A program made the position numbers and the translations under genes. The notes under the pieces are model-generated. The model saw nothing but the letters and a program-made list of their open reading frames with translations. It had not been told where the DNA came from and did not search any database. DNA of 64,000 bases from Gordonibacter pamelaeae (GTDB lineage: Bacteria > Actinomycetota > Coriobacteriia > Coriobacteriales > Eggerthellaceae), in the NCBI RefSeq assembly GCF_042665095.1, contig NZ_JBHTBV010000011.1; one strand, 5' to 3'. Positions within the stretch are counted from its first letter, which is position 1. Each line of letters begins with the position of its first letter. This document shows positions 40,979-49,808 of the stretch, one piece after another.

Positions 40979-41905
40979 TTACAGCTTGGCGATGGCGTCG
41001 TCCACGTGCGAGACGTAGATGTCGTCGACCGCGACGTTCTGTCCCAGACCCTGGAGCAGGCACGTCACTTCGAAGCCGGCGGCCACGAACTTCGCAGCCC
41101 AGCTGTCGGGGTCGGTCTCGTCTGCCATGTCGTTGTTCGCGTGGTCGCCCGCGACCACCATGAACGGTGCGAGCACGGCCTTCTTGTAGCCTGCGGCGCT
41201 CGCGGCGGCGATAACATCCTCGCAGGTCGGTTCAGCCTCGACGGTGCCGACGAAGAACTGCGTCAAGCCCTCGTTCTTGAACACTTCCTGCATCTTGGCA
41301 TAGTCGGCGTTGGAATCGGCTTCGGTGCCGTGGCCCATGAGACACAGCGCCGTCTTGCCGTCGTCGAAGGACGCCATGTTCTCCTTAATGGCTGCGGCCA
41401 CCTTCTTGTAGTCGTCGTCGGAGGTGAGCAGCGGGTCGCCGAGCGAGATCTTGTCGAACTTGTCGGCGTACTTGTCGAGCTCGTCTTTCACGTCGGTGTA
41501 TTCCAGGCCAGCCATGAGATGCGTCGGCTGCACGACGACTTCCTTCACGCCGTCTTTCACGCAGCGGTCGAGCGCCTCGGTCATGTTGTCGATCGTGATG
41601 CCGTCGCGCTCCTTCAGCTTGTCGATGATGATCTGCGCGGTGAAGGCGCGGCGGATGTCGTAGTCCTGCCAGTACTTCTCGCGGATAGCGTCTTCGATGG
41701 CGCCGATGGTGATGTGGCGCGAGTCGTTGTAGCTCGTGCCGAAGCTCGTGACGAGGATGACCGGCTTCACGGCTTTCTCCTTTTCGCTCGATTTCTCGGA
41801 ACTCGCGGAGGTGCTGGAGCAGCCCGCGAGCGCGACTCCGGCGAGCGCGACGGCTCCGGTTGCTGCGGCGCCCATGAAGCCGCGGCGTGACATCTGGTCG
41901 GACAT
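40979..41905 (-). CDS. cbiK: Exported anaerobic cobaltochelatase CbiK
   Basis: CbiK inserts Co2+ into sirohydrochlorin, the first committed step of anaerobic cobalamin synthesis. The 308-residue protein has an unexpected N-terminus: a twin-arginine-type start (SRRGFMGAAATGAVALAG) followed by the lipobox LAGC at about 27-30. It should therefore be outside the membrane. The chelatase core has VILVTSFGTSYNDSRHITIG, the histidine in VVVQPTHLMAGLEY, LCLMGHGTEAD and FMVVAGDHANNDMA; the His residues are metal and catalytic ligands. Periplasmic CbiK is known in Desulfovibrio. It is the first gene of the leftward operon, behind a cobalamin riboswitch. Confidence 0.88.
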   Translation of the reverse strand: MSDQMSRRGFMGAAATGAVALAGVALAGCSSTSASSEKSSEKEKAVKPVILVTSFGTSYNDSRHITIGAIEDAIREKYWQDYDIRRAFTAQIIIDKLKERDGITIDNMTEALDRCVKDGVKEVVVQPTHLMAGLEYTDVKDELDKYADKFDKISLGDPLLTSDDDYKKVAAAIKENMASFDDGKTALCLMGHGTEADSNADYAKMQEVFKNEGLTQFFVGTVEAEPTCEDVIAAASAAGYKKAVLAPFMVVAGDHANNDMADETDPDSWAAKFVAAGFEVTCLLQGLGQNVAVDDIYVSHVDDAIAKL

Positions 41906-42097
41906 GGTTTTCCCTTTCCTCGGTTTGCCGGTCCCCCGGCGACAGTTGCTTATCGGCACAAGCGAAAGAAAAGCGCGCTCGTCCGCAAAGGGATAGCGCG
42001 CCTGTTTCTTGCCGGCTGCGGCCGGCTCATTCGAAAGGGAAGCGCACTCCTCGGGGTTCACAAGGAGCTAACGCCACGGCGATGCCGTGAGGAAAAG

Positions 42098-42220
42098 GCG
42101 AAGCAGTCTGGCTTGGGGCGCGAGGCGGTTCGCCCGCGCGTCCTATACAGTAATGTCCCTTGCCCAGGATTCCCACCTGGTTCCCTCCGCAAGCCAGCGC
42201 GGGCTGTGCGGGCGCCGCGC
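42098..42220 (-). promoter_or_regulatory. Cobalamin riboswitch upstream of cbiK
   Basis: On the minus strand the conserved core reads GGGAACCAGGTGGGAATCC, then GGGCAAGGGACATTACTGT, then CAAGCCAGACTGC. This matches the order of the B12-riboswitch consensus (GGGAA, GGTGNAANTCC, CACTGT-like, AGCCAG box). A hairpin CACGGC-ATC-GCCGTG follows (42075-42090) and may be the expression platform. It should lower expression of cbiK and the transporter when cobalamin is plentiful. Confidence 0.82.
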
Positions 42221-42432
42221 CGGTCGTTTCCTTTTATTCGATTGTCATATGCTCGTTGCCGAAACTGCTACTATGATAGTGGACGCTTGTGGGCGTGTCA
42301 AAGCCAGGGCGGGCGGCATTGCGCCTCCTGCCTACGTATTTGCGCCGATTGCCGCTGCGGGCGCCGTGTTTTGCCCGCTGCGCGAAGGGCGGCGTAAACG
42401 GTTGCGATGAGAAACGGGAAGGGAAGGCTCGG
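42221..42432. other. Divergent intergenic region between the cbiK and cob operons
   Basis: It must contain promoters for both directions. A plus-strand TATGAT lies at 42272-42277 without a good -35. I do not see a second riboswitch in the plus orientation. Confidence 0.4.
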
Positions 42433-43224
42433 ATGATCCATATCGTTGGCGCAGGTTCGGGCGCCGCCGACCTTATCACGCTGCGCGGGGCGCGTCTTCT
42501 GCGCGCGGCCGACGTGGTCGTTTGGGCGGGGAGCCTTGTGAACCCCGAGCTGCTCGCCGAGTGCAAGGAATCCTGCGTCGTCTACGACAGCGCGCACATG
42601 ACCTTGGAGGAAGTGCTCGACGTGATGTGCGCGGCGGATGCGCGGGGCGAGGAAGTGGTGCGCCTGCACACGGGCGACCCGTGCCTGTACGGCGCCATCC
42701 AGGAGCAGATGGACGCGCTCGACGCGCGCGGCGTGGACTACGAGGTGGTGCCCGGCGTGTCGAGCTTTTGCGGTGCCGCGGCGGCGCTTCGCCAGGAATA
42801 CACGCTGCCGGGAATCAGCCAGTCGGTCGTGATCACGCGGCTTTCCGGGCGCACCCCCATGCCCGCGGGCGAGGGCATGCGCACCATGGCGGAAAGCGGC
42901 TCGACTATGGTCATCTTCCTGAGCTCGGGTATGCTCGCCGAGCTTTCCGCCGAGCTTTTGGCCGCGGGCCGCAGCTCCGACGAGCCGGCGGCGCTCGTGT
43001 ACAAGGCGACCTGGCCTGAGGAGCGCGTGGTGCGCTGCACAGTGGGCACGCTCGCCGATGCGGGCGCGCGAGAGGGCATCGACCGCACGGCGCTCGTGGT
43101 GGTGGGCCGCGTGCTCGGAGCTCGCGGCGGGCTTGCGCACGACGGCGCGCAAGCGGAGCCGTACGAGCGCAGCAAGCTTTACGACCCTTCGTTTGCCACG
43201 GGGTATCGGAAGGCGAGCAGCTAG
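42433..43224 (+). CDS. cbiF: Precorrin-4/cobalt-precorrin-4 C11-methyltransferase
   Basis: This 263-residue SAM-dependent uroporphyrinogen-type methyltransferase acts at C11 of the corrin ring. Motifs in order are IHIVGAGSGAADLITLRG, the glycine loop HTGDPCLYGAIQEQ, VVPGVSSFCGAAAAL and SQSVVITRLSGRTPMPAGEG, which is characteristic of CbiF/CobM. The ATG at 42433 has GGGAAGGGAAGG upstream. It is the first gene of a 16.4-kb operon. A 20-residue tail after VVVGRVLG is slightly longer than usual. Confidence 0.95.
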   Translation: MIHIVGAGSGAADLITLRGARLLRAADVVVWAGSLVNPELLAECKESCVVYDSAHMTLEEVLDVMCAADARGEEVVRLHTGDPCLYGAIQEQMDALDARGVDYEVVPGVSSFCGAAAALRQEYTLPGISQSVVITRLSGRTPMPAGEGMRTMAESGSTMVIFLSSGMLAELSAELLAAGRSSDEPAALVYKATWPEERVVRCTVGTLADAGAREGIDRTALVVVGRVLGARGGLAHDGAQAEPYERSKLYDPSFATGYRKASS

Positions 43225-43225
43225 C

Positions 43226-44410
43226 GTGGCCTTCGAGCACTACATATATACCGGGACGACCCGCCTGCGCTGCGGCTACACCACGGGGAGCTGCGCCGCG
43301 CTCGCGGCGAAGGCGGCCTGCGAGATGCTCTTGTCACGAAAGCCCGTCGGCCGCGTGTCGATCGTCACCCCCGGCGGGCTGCCCGTCGAGGCGGACGTGG
43401 TCGACGCATGCATCGGCGAGGGGTGCGCCCAGTGCGCCGTGCGAAAGGACGCAGGCGACGATGCCGATGTGACCGACGGCGTGCTCGTGTACGCGCGCGT
43501 GGAACATGCGGGGTCGGGCACGGGCGCTGCGGGCAGCAAGGGCGTGCCCGCGCGCGAATCGGAAGTTTCCGTCGATGGCGGCGTGGGCGTGGGGCGCGTG
43601 ACGTTGCCCGGGCTCGAGCAGCCGGTGGGGGCGGCCGCCATCAACGCGACGCCGCGCGCGATGATCGCTTCGGCGGTGCGCGAGGTGTGCGCCGCGCACG
43701 GCTCTTCTGGAAATATCGCTGTGACGATTTCGGTACCCGAGGGTGTTGCCCTTGCCGAAAAGACCTTCAACCCGCACCTGGGGATAGAGGACGGCATCTC
43801 CATCCTGGGCACGACGGGCATCGTCGAGCCGCGCAGCCTCGCTGCCTTGCGCGACAGCATCGAGCTCGAGATCCGGCAGCATGCGGCTATGGGGCGGCGC
43901 GGAGTCGTGCTCACGCCCGGCAACTACGGCGAGCAGTTCATCTCGGGGCATTTCCACCTAAACGGTGCGCCGGTGGTCGTCATCTCCAACTTCGTGGGCG
44001 ATGCGATTGATTGCTGCGTTCGCGAGGGATTTACCAATGTCCTTCTTGTGGGACACATCGGCAAGCTGGTGAAGGTCGCGGGCGGCATCATGGACACCCA
44101 TTCGCGTACCGCCGACTGCCGCGCGGAGATTCTGGCCGCCCACGCGGCCTTGGCCGGCGCGGGCGCGAAGACCGTGCGCGAGATCATGTCGTCGGTCACG
44201 ACCACGGCGGCGCTCGAGGTAATCGAGGCCGCCGGCGTGGGGGACGCCGCGCGCGCCTCGCTCGCTGCGGCAATCGAGGACAGGTTGCGCCGCCGCGCGG
44301 CGGGCGCATGCGACATCGCCGCGGTCGTGTTCGACGCCGAGCGCCGCGAGCTTTTCCGCACGTCGGGCGCCGATGCAGTTATCGGGGAATTGGGGGCGAC
44401 GTATGAGTAA
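43226..44410 (+). CDS. cbiD: Cobalt-precorrin-5B C1-methyltransferase CbiD
   Basis: CbiD methylates C1 in the anaerobic route and marks that route as cobalt-early. The 394-residue protein shows LRCGYTTGSCAALAAKAACE at the start, GGVGVGRVTLPGLEQPVG, the LGIEDGISILGTTGIVEP motif and GNYGEQF. The GTG at 43226 begins one base after the cbiF stop, with GGAAGGCGAG upstream. The length is normal. It overlaps cbiL by eight bases. Confidence 0.94.
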   Translation: MAFEHYIYTGTTRLRCGYTTGSCAALAAKAACEMLLSRKPVGRVSIVTPGGLPVEADVVDACIGEGCAQCAVRKDAGDDADVTDGVLVYARVEHAGSGTGAAGSKGVPARESEVSVDGGVGVGRVTLPGLEQPVGAAAINATPRAMIASAVREVCAAHGSSGNIAVTISVPEGVALAEKTFNPHLGIEDGISILGTTGIVEPRSLAALRDSIELEIRQHAAMGRRGVVLTPGNYGEQFISGHFHLNGAPVVVISNFVGDAIDCCVREGFTNVLLVGHIGKLVKVAGGIMDTHSRTADCRAEILAAHAALAGAGAKTVREIMSSVTTTAALEVIEAAGVGDAARASLAAAIEDRLRRRAAGACDIAAVVFDAERRELFRTSGADAVIGELGATYE

Positions 44411-45092
44411 AGGCGTGCTGTACGGGGTGGGCACGGGGCCTGGCGACCCCGAGCTGCTCACGATCAAGGCCGTCCGCACAATCGAATCGTGTCCGGTCAT
44501 CGCCGCACCGCAGACGGCGGACGGGGTCATGGTCGCGCTCGACATCGTGCGCGGCGCCGTTGACCTTACAGGCAAGACGGTGATCCCCGTGCGATTCTCG
44601 ATGACGCGCGACGCCGAGCGCCGCGCGGCTGAGCATGCCTCGCTTGTTCGCGAGCTTGTCGCGCACCTGGATGCGGTCCGCGACGTCGCGCTGCTGAACC
44701 TGGGGGACCCGAGCATCTACGCCACCTTCCAGCGCATAGCGCCCGACGTGCGCGCCCGCGGGTTCGAGGCGCGCGCCATTCCCGGCGTGCCGAGCTTCTG
44801 CGCGGTCGCCGCGGCGCTCGAGCGCGACCTCACGCCCGAGATGTCGTCGCCTCTGCACATCGTGCCCGGCGGCTACGACGACGTGCGCCGCGCAATCGGC
44901 TGGCCGGGGACGAAGGTGGTCATGAAGGCGCGCCGCTCGCTTGCGGACACGAAGCGCATCCTTCGCGAGGAGGGCGCCTTCGACGGTGCCGAGCTCGTAG
45001 AGGACTGTGGGCTTCCGAGCGAGCGCGTGTACCGCTCGCTCGACGATGTGCCCGATCGGGGCAGCTACTTCTCGACGATGGTGGTGCGCTAG
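44403..45092 (+). CDS. cbiL: Cobalt-precorrin-2 C20-methyltransferase
   Basis: This 229-residue SAM methyltransferase acts at C20. Motifs are YGVGTGPGDPELLTIKAVRT, SMTRDAERRAAEHA, LLNLGDPSIYATFQRI and AIPGVPSFCAVAAAL, matching CbiL/CobI. Start is the ATG at 44403, inside the last codons of cbiD. It ends immediately before the cbiG ATG. Confidence 0.94.
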   Translation: MSKGVLYGVGTGPGDPELLTIKAVRTIESCPVIAAPQTADGVMVALDIVRGAVDLTGKTVIPVRFSMTRDAERRAAEHASLVRELVAHLDAVRDVALLNLGDPSIYATFQRIAPDVRARGFEARAIPGVPSFCAVAAALERDLTPEMSSPLHIVPGGYDDVRRAIGWPGTKVVMKARRSLADTKRILREEGAFDGAELVEDCGLPSERVYRSLDDVPDRGSYFSTMVVR

Positions 45093-46226
45093 ATGAGGGT
45101 TTCCTGCATAGCGTTCACTGAGAGGGGGTATGCGTTAGCGGAGCGCACCGCACGCGCGCTTTCCGATTGCGCGCAGACGGGTGAAGATGACCCTGGCTGG
45201 GGCGTTTCCGTTTCGCGCGGGTTCGGCGAGGGGAAGGTCGACCTGCGCGCATGGACGGCGCTCGCGTGGGAAGCGTCGGACGCGCTTCTGTTCGTGGGCG
45301 CGGCGGGCATCGCCGTGCGGGCGATCGCGCCGCATGTCGCCTCGAAGGCAAGCGATCCCGCGGTTGTGGCGATCGACGAGGCGGGGCGCTTTGCCGTCCC
45401 GCTTTTGTCGGGACATTTGGGCGGTGCGAACGAGCTTGCGCAAACTGTGGCACGCGCGGCAGGGGCCATCCCCGTCATCACCACGGCGACCGACGTCCGC
45501 GGCGTGTGGGCGGTGGATACGTGGGCGCGCTGTGCGGGGCTCGCCGTTTCGAATCCCGAGGCCATCAAGCGAGTGTCGGCGCGGCTGCTTTCGGGCGGGC
45601 GCGTGGCGCTCTATTCCGACATGCCGATTTCGGGACAGCCGCCTGAGGGGGTTGACATTGCGTCCGACCGCGCTCGGGCCGATATCGTCGTGTCGCCGTT
45701 CGCTGGCGCGAATGCAGGTGCGTCCGTTCGCGCGGCGGAGACAACGGGCGAGGTCATGCCCGCCGGTGAGACGGGGAAGCCGGCGGGCGTGCGGGCGCAG
45801 GCGCCTGCGCCCGAGCCGCTTCGCCTTGTCGTGCCCTGCATCGTTGCGGGCATAGGGTGCCGTCGCGGTGCGTGCGCCGAAGCGATCGAGGAGGCGTTTC
45901 TTCTCGCGTGCGGGCAGGCGGGTATCTCGCCTTCGGCCGTGCGCGAGGCGGCGACGATCGACGTGAAGGCGCACGAGGAGGGTCTGCTCGCCTTCTGCCG
46001 CGCGCGCAATATCTCGCTTGCGACGTATTCCGCAGAGGAGTTGTCGCAGGTCGAAGGCAGCGTTTCGCCATCTGATTTCGTGCGCGCGACGGTGGGGGTC
46101 GACAACGTGTGCGAGCGCGCGGCGCTCGCGGACGGGGGCAAACTTATCTTCCCGAAGCTCGCTCACGGCGGCGTGACCGTCGCGTTTTCCAAGGTAACTA
46201 TCGAACTTTCGTTTAAGGAGCGGTGA
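45093..46226 (+). CDS. cbiG: Cobalt-precorrin-5A hydrolase CbiG
   Basis: CbiG opens the delta-lactone of cobalt-precorrin-5A, releasing acetaldehyde, a step peculiar to the anaerobic route. In 377 residues the N-terminal domain has LLFVGAAGIAVRAIAPHVAS and PLLSGHLGGANELAQTVARA. A short middle domain follows. The C-terminal domain has VAGIGCRRGACAEAIEEAFL, ATIDVKAHEEGLLAFCRA and VCERAALADGGKLI. About 20 residues of low-complexity linker separate the middle and C-terminal parts. TGATG overlap with cbiH. Confidence 0.93.
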   Translation: MRVSCIAFTERGYALAERTARALSDCAQTGEDDPGWGVSVSRGFGEGKVDLRAWTALAWEASDALLFVGAAGIAVRAIAPHVASKASDPAVVAIDEAGRFAVPLLSGHLGGANELAQTVARAAGAIPVITTATDVRGVWAVDTWARCAGLAVSNPEAIKRVSARLLSGGRVALYSDMPISGQPPEGVDIASDRARADIVVSPFAGANAGASVRAAETTGEVMPAGETGKPAGVRAQAPAPEPLRLVVPCIVAGIGCRRGACAEAIEEAFLLACGQAGISPSAVREAATIDVKAHEEGLLAFCRARNISLATYSAEELSQVEGSVSPSDFVRATVGVDNVCERAALADGGKLIFPKLAHGGVTVAFSKVTIELSFKER

Positions 46227-46969
46227 TGGGAAATCTCTTCGTGGTGGGGATCGGCCCGGGCGGCCCCGACGGCATGACGATTGCGGCCCGGCGCGCGCTC
46301 GAGGCGGCCGACATCGTTGTGGGGTACACGAAATACGTGGAGCTTGCGCTCGCCGCCGTGCCCGACGCGGCGCATCTCGCGACGCCGATGATGCACGAGG
46401 TCGAACGGTGCCGCCTGGCGCTTTCGCGCGCGCAGAGCGGAGAGGCCGTGGCGCTCGTGTGCAGCGGTGACGCGGGCGTGTACGGCATGGCGAGCCCCGT
46501 GCTGGAGCTTGCGGAGGACTACCCCGATGTAGACGTGGAAGTTATCGCCGGGGCCACCGCGGCTCAGAGCGGGTCGGCGGTGCTCGGCGCCCCGCTTGCC
46601 CACGACTTCGCGGTCGTGTCGCTCTCCGACCTGCTCACACCGTGGGAGGTCATCGAGCGCAGGCTCGCCGCCGTGGCGAGCGCCGACTTCTGCATCTGTT
46701 TGTACAACCCGCGCAGCAGAAAGCGCGCCGACAGGCTCTCGCGCGCGGCGAGGATCATGCTCGAATGGAAGGCCCCCGACACGCTCTGCGGCTGGGTACG
46801 CAACATCGGGCGCGAGGGGCAGCAGTCGGGCATGTGCAGGCTCTCCGAGCTGGGGGAGTTCGACGCCGACATGTTCACCACCGTGTTCGTCGGCAACGCG
46901 GACACGAAGCGCGTAGGCGGCCGTATGGTCACGCCGCGCGGGTATCGGGAGATTCCATGCGAAAGGTAA
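46226..46969 (+). CDS. cbiH: Precorrin-3B C17-methyltransferase (cobalt-factor III type)
   Basis: This 247-residue SAM methyltransferase drives ring contraction and C17 methylation. Motifs are LFVVGIGPGGPDGMTIAARR, YTKYVELA, ALVCSGDAGVYGMASPVLE, GATAAQSGSAVLGAPLAHDF and VSLSDLLTPWEVIERRL, typical of CbiH/CobJ. AAGGAGCGG precedes the ATG at 46226. The end overlaps cbiET by 13 bases. Confidence 0.95.
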   Translation: MGNLFVVGIGPGGPDGMTIAARRALEAADIVVGYTKYVELALAAVPDAAHLATPMMHEVERCRLALSRAQSGEAVALVCSGDAGVYGMASPVLELAEDYPDVDVEVIAGATAAQSGSAVLGAPLAHDFAVVSLSDLLTPWEVIERRLAAVASADFCICLYNPRSRKRADRLSRAARIMLEWKAPDTLCGWVRNIGREGQQSGMCRLSELGEFDADMFTTVFVGNADTKRVGGRMVTPRGYREIPCER

Positions 46970-48429
46970 CGATCATCGGGGCGGGGCCCGGAAACCCCGA
47001 TTTGCTCTCGCGCGCGGCGCTCGATGCGATTGACATCGCCGACGTGGTCATCGGCGCTCATCGCGCGCTTGCCGGCATCGACGTGCCGCCCGACGTGGTG
47101 AGATGCGAGCTCGTGAAGACGGCGGACATCGTCGCCGCGCTCACCGATGTGGCGTCGTGGCAGCGCGCCGTGGTCGTGATGACGGGCGATGTGGGGCTGT
47201 TCAGCGGCGCGCGCCGCCTGGTGGAGGCGCTCTCCGGCGACGCGCAGGTGGACGTGCGCGTCGTTCCCGGCATAAGCTCAGCGTCGTATCTCGCCGCGCA
47301 CCTCGCGCGTCCATGGCAGGATTGGCGCTTCGCGAGCGCTCACGGCGTGGCGTGCGACATCGTGGCCGAGGCCGAGCGCGCAGGTGAGCTCTTCCTCGCC
47401 ACGTCGGGCGGGGAAGACCCCTCGCGGCTTTCGGGCGAGCTTGTGCAGGCGGGCTTCGGGGACGCGCGCGTGACGGTGGCCGAGCGCCTGTCGTACCCCG
47501 ACGAGCGCATCACCTGCACGACCGCAAGTGAAATCGCAGGTCAGACGTTCGACGACTTGAACGTGATGCTTATCGAGTTCGCAGGCGGCGCCGGGTCGCC
47601 CGCGGGCTCTAGCGCAGCCTCCGAGGCGCCGGCCGGCGCGTCTGCGCCCGCGGCGGCTTCTTCCGCGGCGGACTCTGCGGGCGCATCCCGCGCCGCGAGC
47701 TCCCGCTGGCCGTACGCTTCCTCGGGCATTCCCGACGAGCTCTTCATCCGCGGCGACGTTCCCATGACCAAGCAGGAGGTGCGCGCCGTCGCGCTCGCGA
47801 AGCTGCGCCTTGCCGCGACCGACACCGTGTGGGACGTCGGCGCCGGCACGGGGAGCGTGTCGATCGAGGCGGCGCTCGTCGCGCGAGCGGGGTCGGTATG
47901 GGCGGTCGAGCGCAACGCGGCCGGCGTGCGGCTCATCCGAGAGAACGCGGATGCATTCGGGTGCGGCAACGTGCATGCGGTCCCCGGTGTCGCCCCCGAA
48001 GCGCTCGCGAAACTGCCCGTCCCCGACGCCGTGTTCGTCGGCGGGAGCGCGGGCGAGCTTCCCTCCATCGTGGAGGCGGCGCTCGAGAAGAACTCGCAGG
48101 TTCGCCTGTGCGTGCCATGCGTCACCGTTGAGACGCTCACCGAGGCGTGCGCGCTCCTCTCGGGTTCGCGCTTTAAGGGGTTCGAGGCGTGCCAGGTGTC
48201 TGCCGCCCGCGCCGAGGCTGTAGGCTCGCACCATCTTATGAAGGCGCAAAACCCCGTGTTCCTCGTCAGCGCGCGTGGTGCGGGCGCGGATGCCGAGGAG
48301 CTTGCCGAAGTCGGGGCGCTTGCTGAGTCGCCTGTCGGGGAGGACCCCTCTGCCGAGGGGAACCCATCCGTTGAGGTGGTCTCGCTTGCTAACTGCAACG
48401 CCGCAGATGGGGAAGGCGGCGCCCGGTGA
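46957..48429 (+). CDS. cbiET: Fused precorrin-6B C5,15-methyltransferase and decarboxylase CbiET
   Basis: This 490-residue bifunctional enzyme carries out methylation at C5 and C15 and decarboxylation at C12. CbiE occupies about 1-210 (VTIIGAGPGNPDLLSRAALD, VVMTGDVGLFSGARRLVEAL). An Ala/Ser-rich linker of about 40 residues follows. CbiT occupies about 250-440 (GIPDELFIRGDVPMTKQEVR, VWDVGAGTGSVSIEAAL). The fusion is the CobL architecture. A 40-residue tail of unknown use follows CbiT. The cbiA start overlaps its stop by four bases. Confidence 0.94.
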   Translation: MRKVTIIGAGPGNPDLLSRAALDAIDIADVVIGAHRALAGIDVPPDVVRCELVKTADIVAALTDVASWQRAVVVMTGDVGLFSGARRLVEALSGDAQVDVRVVPGISSASYLAAHLARPWQDWRFASAHGVACDIVAEAERAGELFLATSGGEDPSRLSGELVQAGFGDARVTVAERLSYPDERITCTTASEIAGQTFDDLNVMLIEFAGGAGSPAGSSAASEAPAGASAPAAASSAADSAGASRAASSRWPYASSGIPDELFIRGDVPMTKQEVRAVALAKLRLAATDTVWDVGAGTGSVSIEAALVARAGSVWAVERNAAGVRLIRENADAFGCGNVHAVPGVAPEALAKLPVPDAVFVGGSAGELPSIVEAALEKNSQVRLCVPCVTVETLTEACALLSGSRFKGFEACQVSAARAEAVGSHHLMKAQNPVFLVSARGAGADAEELAEVGALAESPVGEDPSAEGNPSVEVVSLANCNAADGEGGAR

Positions 48430-49808
48430 GCACGTCCATCCCGCACTTCATGGTCGCTGCGCCCTCGAGCGGGAGCGGCAAGACGGTCGTAACGTGCGCG
48501 CTCCTGCGCGCGCTCGCGCGCCGCGGCCTTGCATGCGCGGCCTTCAAATGCGGCCCCGACTACATTGACCCGCTCTTTCATCGCCGCGTCGTGGGCGCGC
48601 GCTCGGGCAACTTAGACGGCTTCTTCACCGACGCCCCGACGCTGCGCGCCCTGCTCGCACGCGGCGCCGCGGGCGCGGATGTCGCGGTGCTCGAGGGGGT
48701 CATGGGCTTCTACGACGGCATGGCGCCCGGCGTGGCCGACGCGAGCAGCTACCAGGTTGCGCGCGACACGGAAACGCCGGTCGTTTTAGTGGTGAACGGG
48801 CGCGGGGCGTCTTTATCGCTCGCCGCCGTAATCCGCGGTATCGCCGAGTTCCTGCCTTGTGCGAACGTGCGCGGCGTCGTGCTGAACAAGACGAGCGCCG
48901 CTGCCTGCGCCTACGCGGCGCCTGCGATCGAGAAGCACACGGGCGTCGCGGTTTTGGGGAATATCCCCGCCGACGAGGCGTTTTCGCTCGAAAGCCGGCA
49001 TCTGGGGCTTGTGACCGCCGACGAGGTCGAGCAGCTCTCCGCGCGCATCGACAAGATGGCCGAGCTGGTGGAAAAGAGCGTCGACGTCGACCGCTTGCTC
49101 GAAATAGCGGCGACGGCACCCGATATCCGCGAGGAACCTTACCGGTTGGAGCCGATCGCGGGAGCGCGGCCCATCGTCGCCGTCGCGCGTGACGAGGCGT
49201 TCTCGTTCTACTACGAGGAGAACCTGCGCGCGCTCGAGGACCTGGGTTGCGAGCTGGCCTTTTTCAGTCCCCTGTGTGATAGCGGGTTGCCCCGGGGGAC
49301 AAGCGCCCTCTATCTGGGGGGCGGCTACCCGGAGCTCCATGCGCGGCAGCTCTCCGAGAACGCGCCGATGCGCGAGGCGGTGCGGCGCGTGGTGGAATCC
49401 GGCATGCCGACGGTCGCCGAATGCGGTGGGTTTCTGTACCTGCAGCGCGAAATCGCCGATAGCGAGGGGCGGCGCTGGCCTGTTGCGGGCGCCCTTGAGG
49501 GCGCAAGCGAGAACGGGGGAAGGCTGTCCCATTTCGGGTACGTGGAGCTCACTTCCCAACGCGACGGGCTCTACGGGCCGCGCGGCACACGCATCCGCGC
49601 GCACGAGTTCCACTACTGGCAGTCCACCTGCCCGGGCGGCGACTTCTGGGCGCAGAAGCCCCGGCGCGACAAGGGCTGGCCGTGCATGACGACCACTCCG
49701 TCCCTGGTGGCGGGCTTCCCGCATGTGTACTATCCTGCGAACCCCGACGTTGCGCGCGCGTTCGCGTCTGCCGCAGCGTCGTTCGCAGAGAGGAGACGGC
49801 ATGGCTGA
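48426..49808 (+). CDS. cbiA: Cobyrinate a,c-diamide synthase
   Basis: This 460-residue glutamine-dependent, ATP-using enzyme amidates the a and c side chains. The N-terminal DTB-synthetase-like part has FMVAAPSSGSGKTVVTCALL (P-loop) and AFKCGPDYIDPLFHRRV. The C-terminal class-I glutaminase-like part has LYLGGGYPELHARQLSEN, the cysteine in PTVAECGGFLYL and the FHYWQSTCPG region. Start is GTG at 48426. The CobT start lies within its last eight bases. Confidence 0.95.
   Translation: MSTSIPHFMVAAPSSGSGKTVVTCALLRALARRGLACAAFKCGPDYIDPLFHRRVVGARSGNLDGFFTDAPTLRALLARGAAGADVAVLEGVMGFYDGMAPGVADASSYQVARDTETPVVLVVNGRGASLSLAAVIRGIAEFLPCANVRGVVLNKTSAAACAYAAPAIEKHTGVAVLGNIPADEAFSLESRHLGLVTADEVEQLSARIDKMAELVEKSVDVDRLLEIAATAPDIREEPYRLEPIAGARPIVAVARDEAFSFYYEENLRALEDLGCELAFFSPLCDSGLPRGTSALYLGGGYPELHARQLSENAPMREAVRRVVESGMPTVAECGGFLYLQREIADSEGRRWPVAGALEGASENGGRLSHFGYVELTSQRDGLYGPRGTRIRAHEFHYWQSTCPGGDFWAQKPRRDKGWPCMTTTPSLVAGFPHVYYPANPDVARAFASAAASFAERRRHG

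Noticed and set aside
42289..42432. A second cobalamin riboswitch for the plus-strand cob operon
   Set aside because: AGCCAGG and CTCCTGCC fragments occur, but the conserved GGTGNAANTCC core is absent in the plus orientation.
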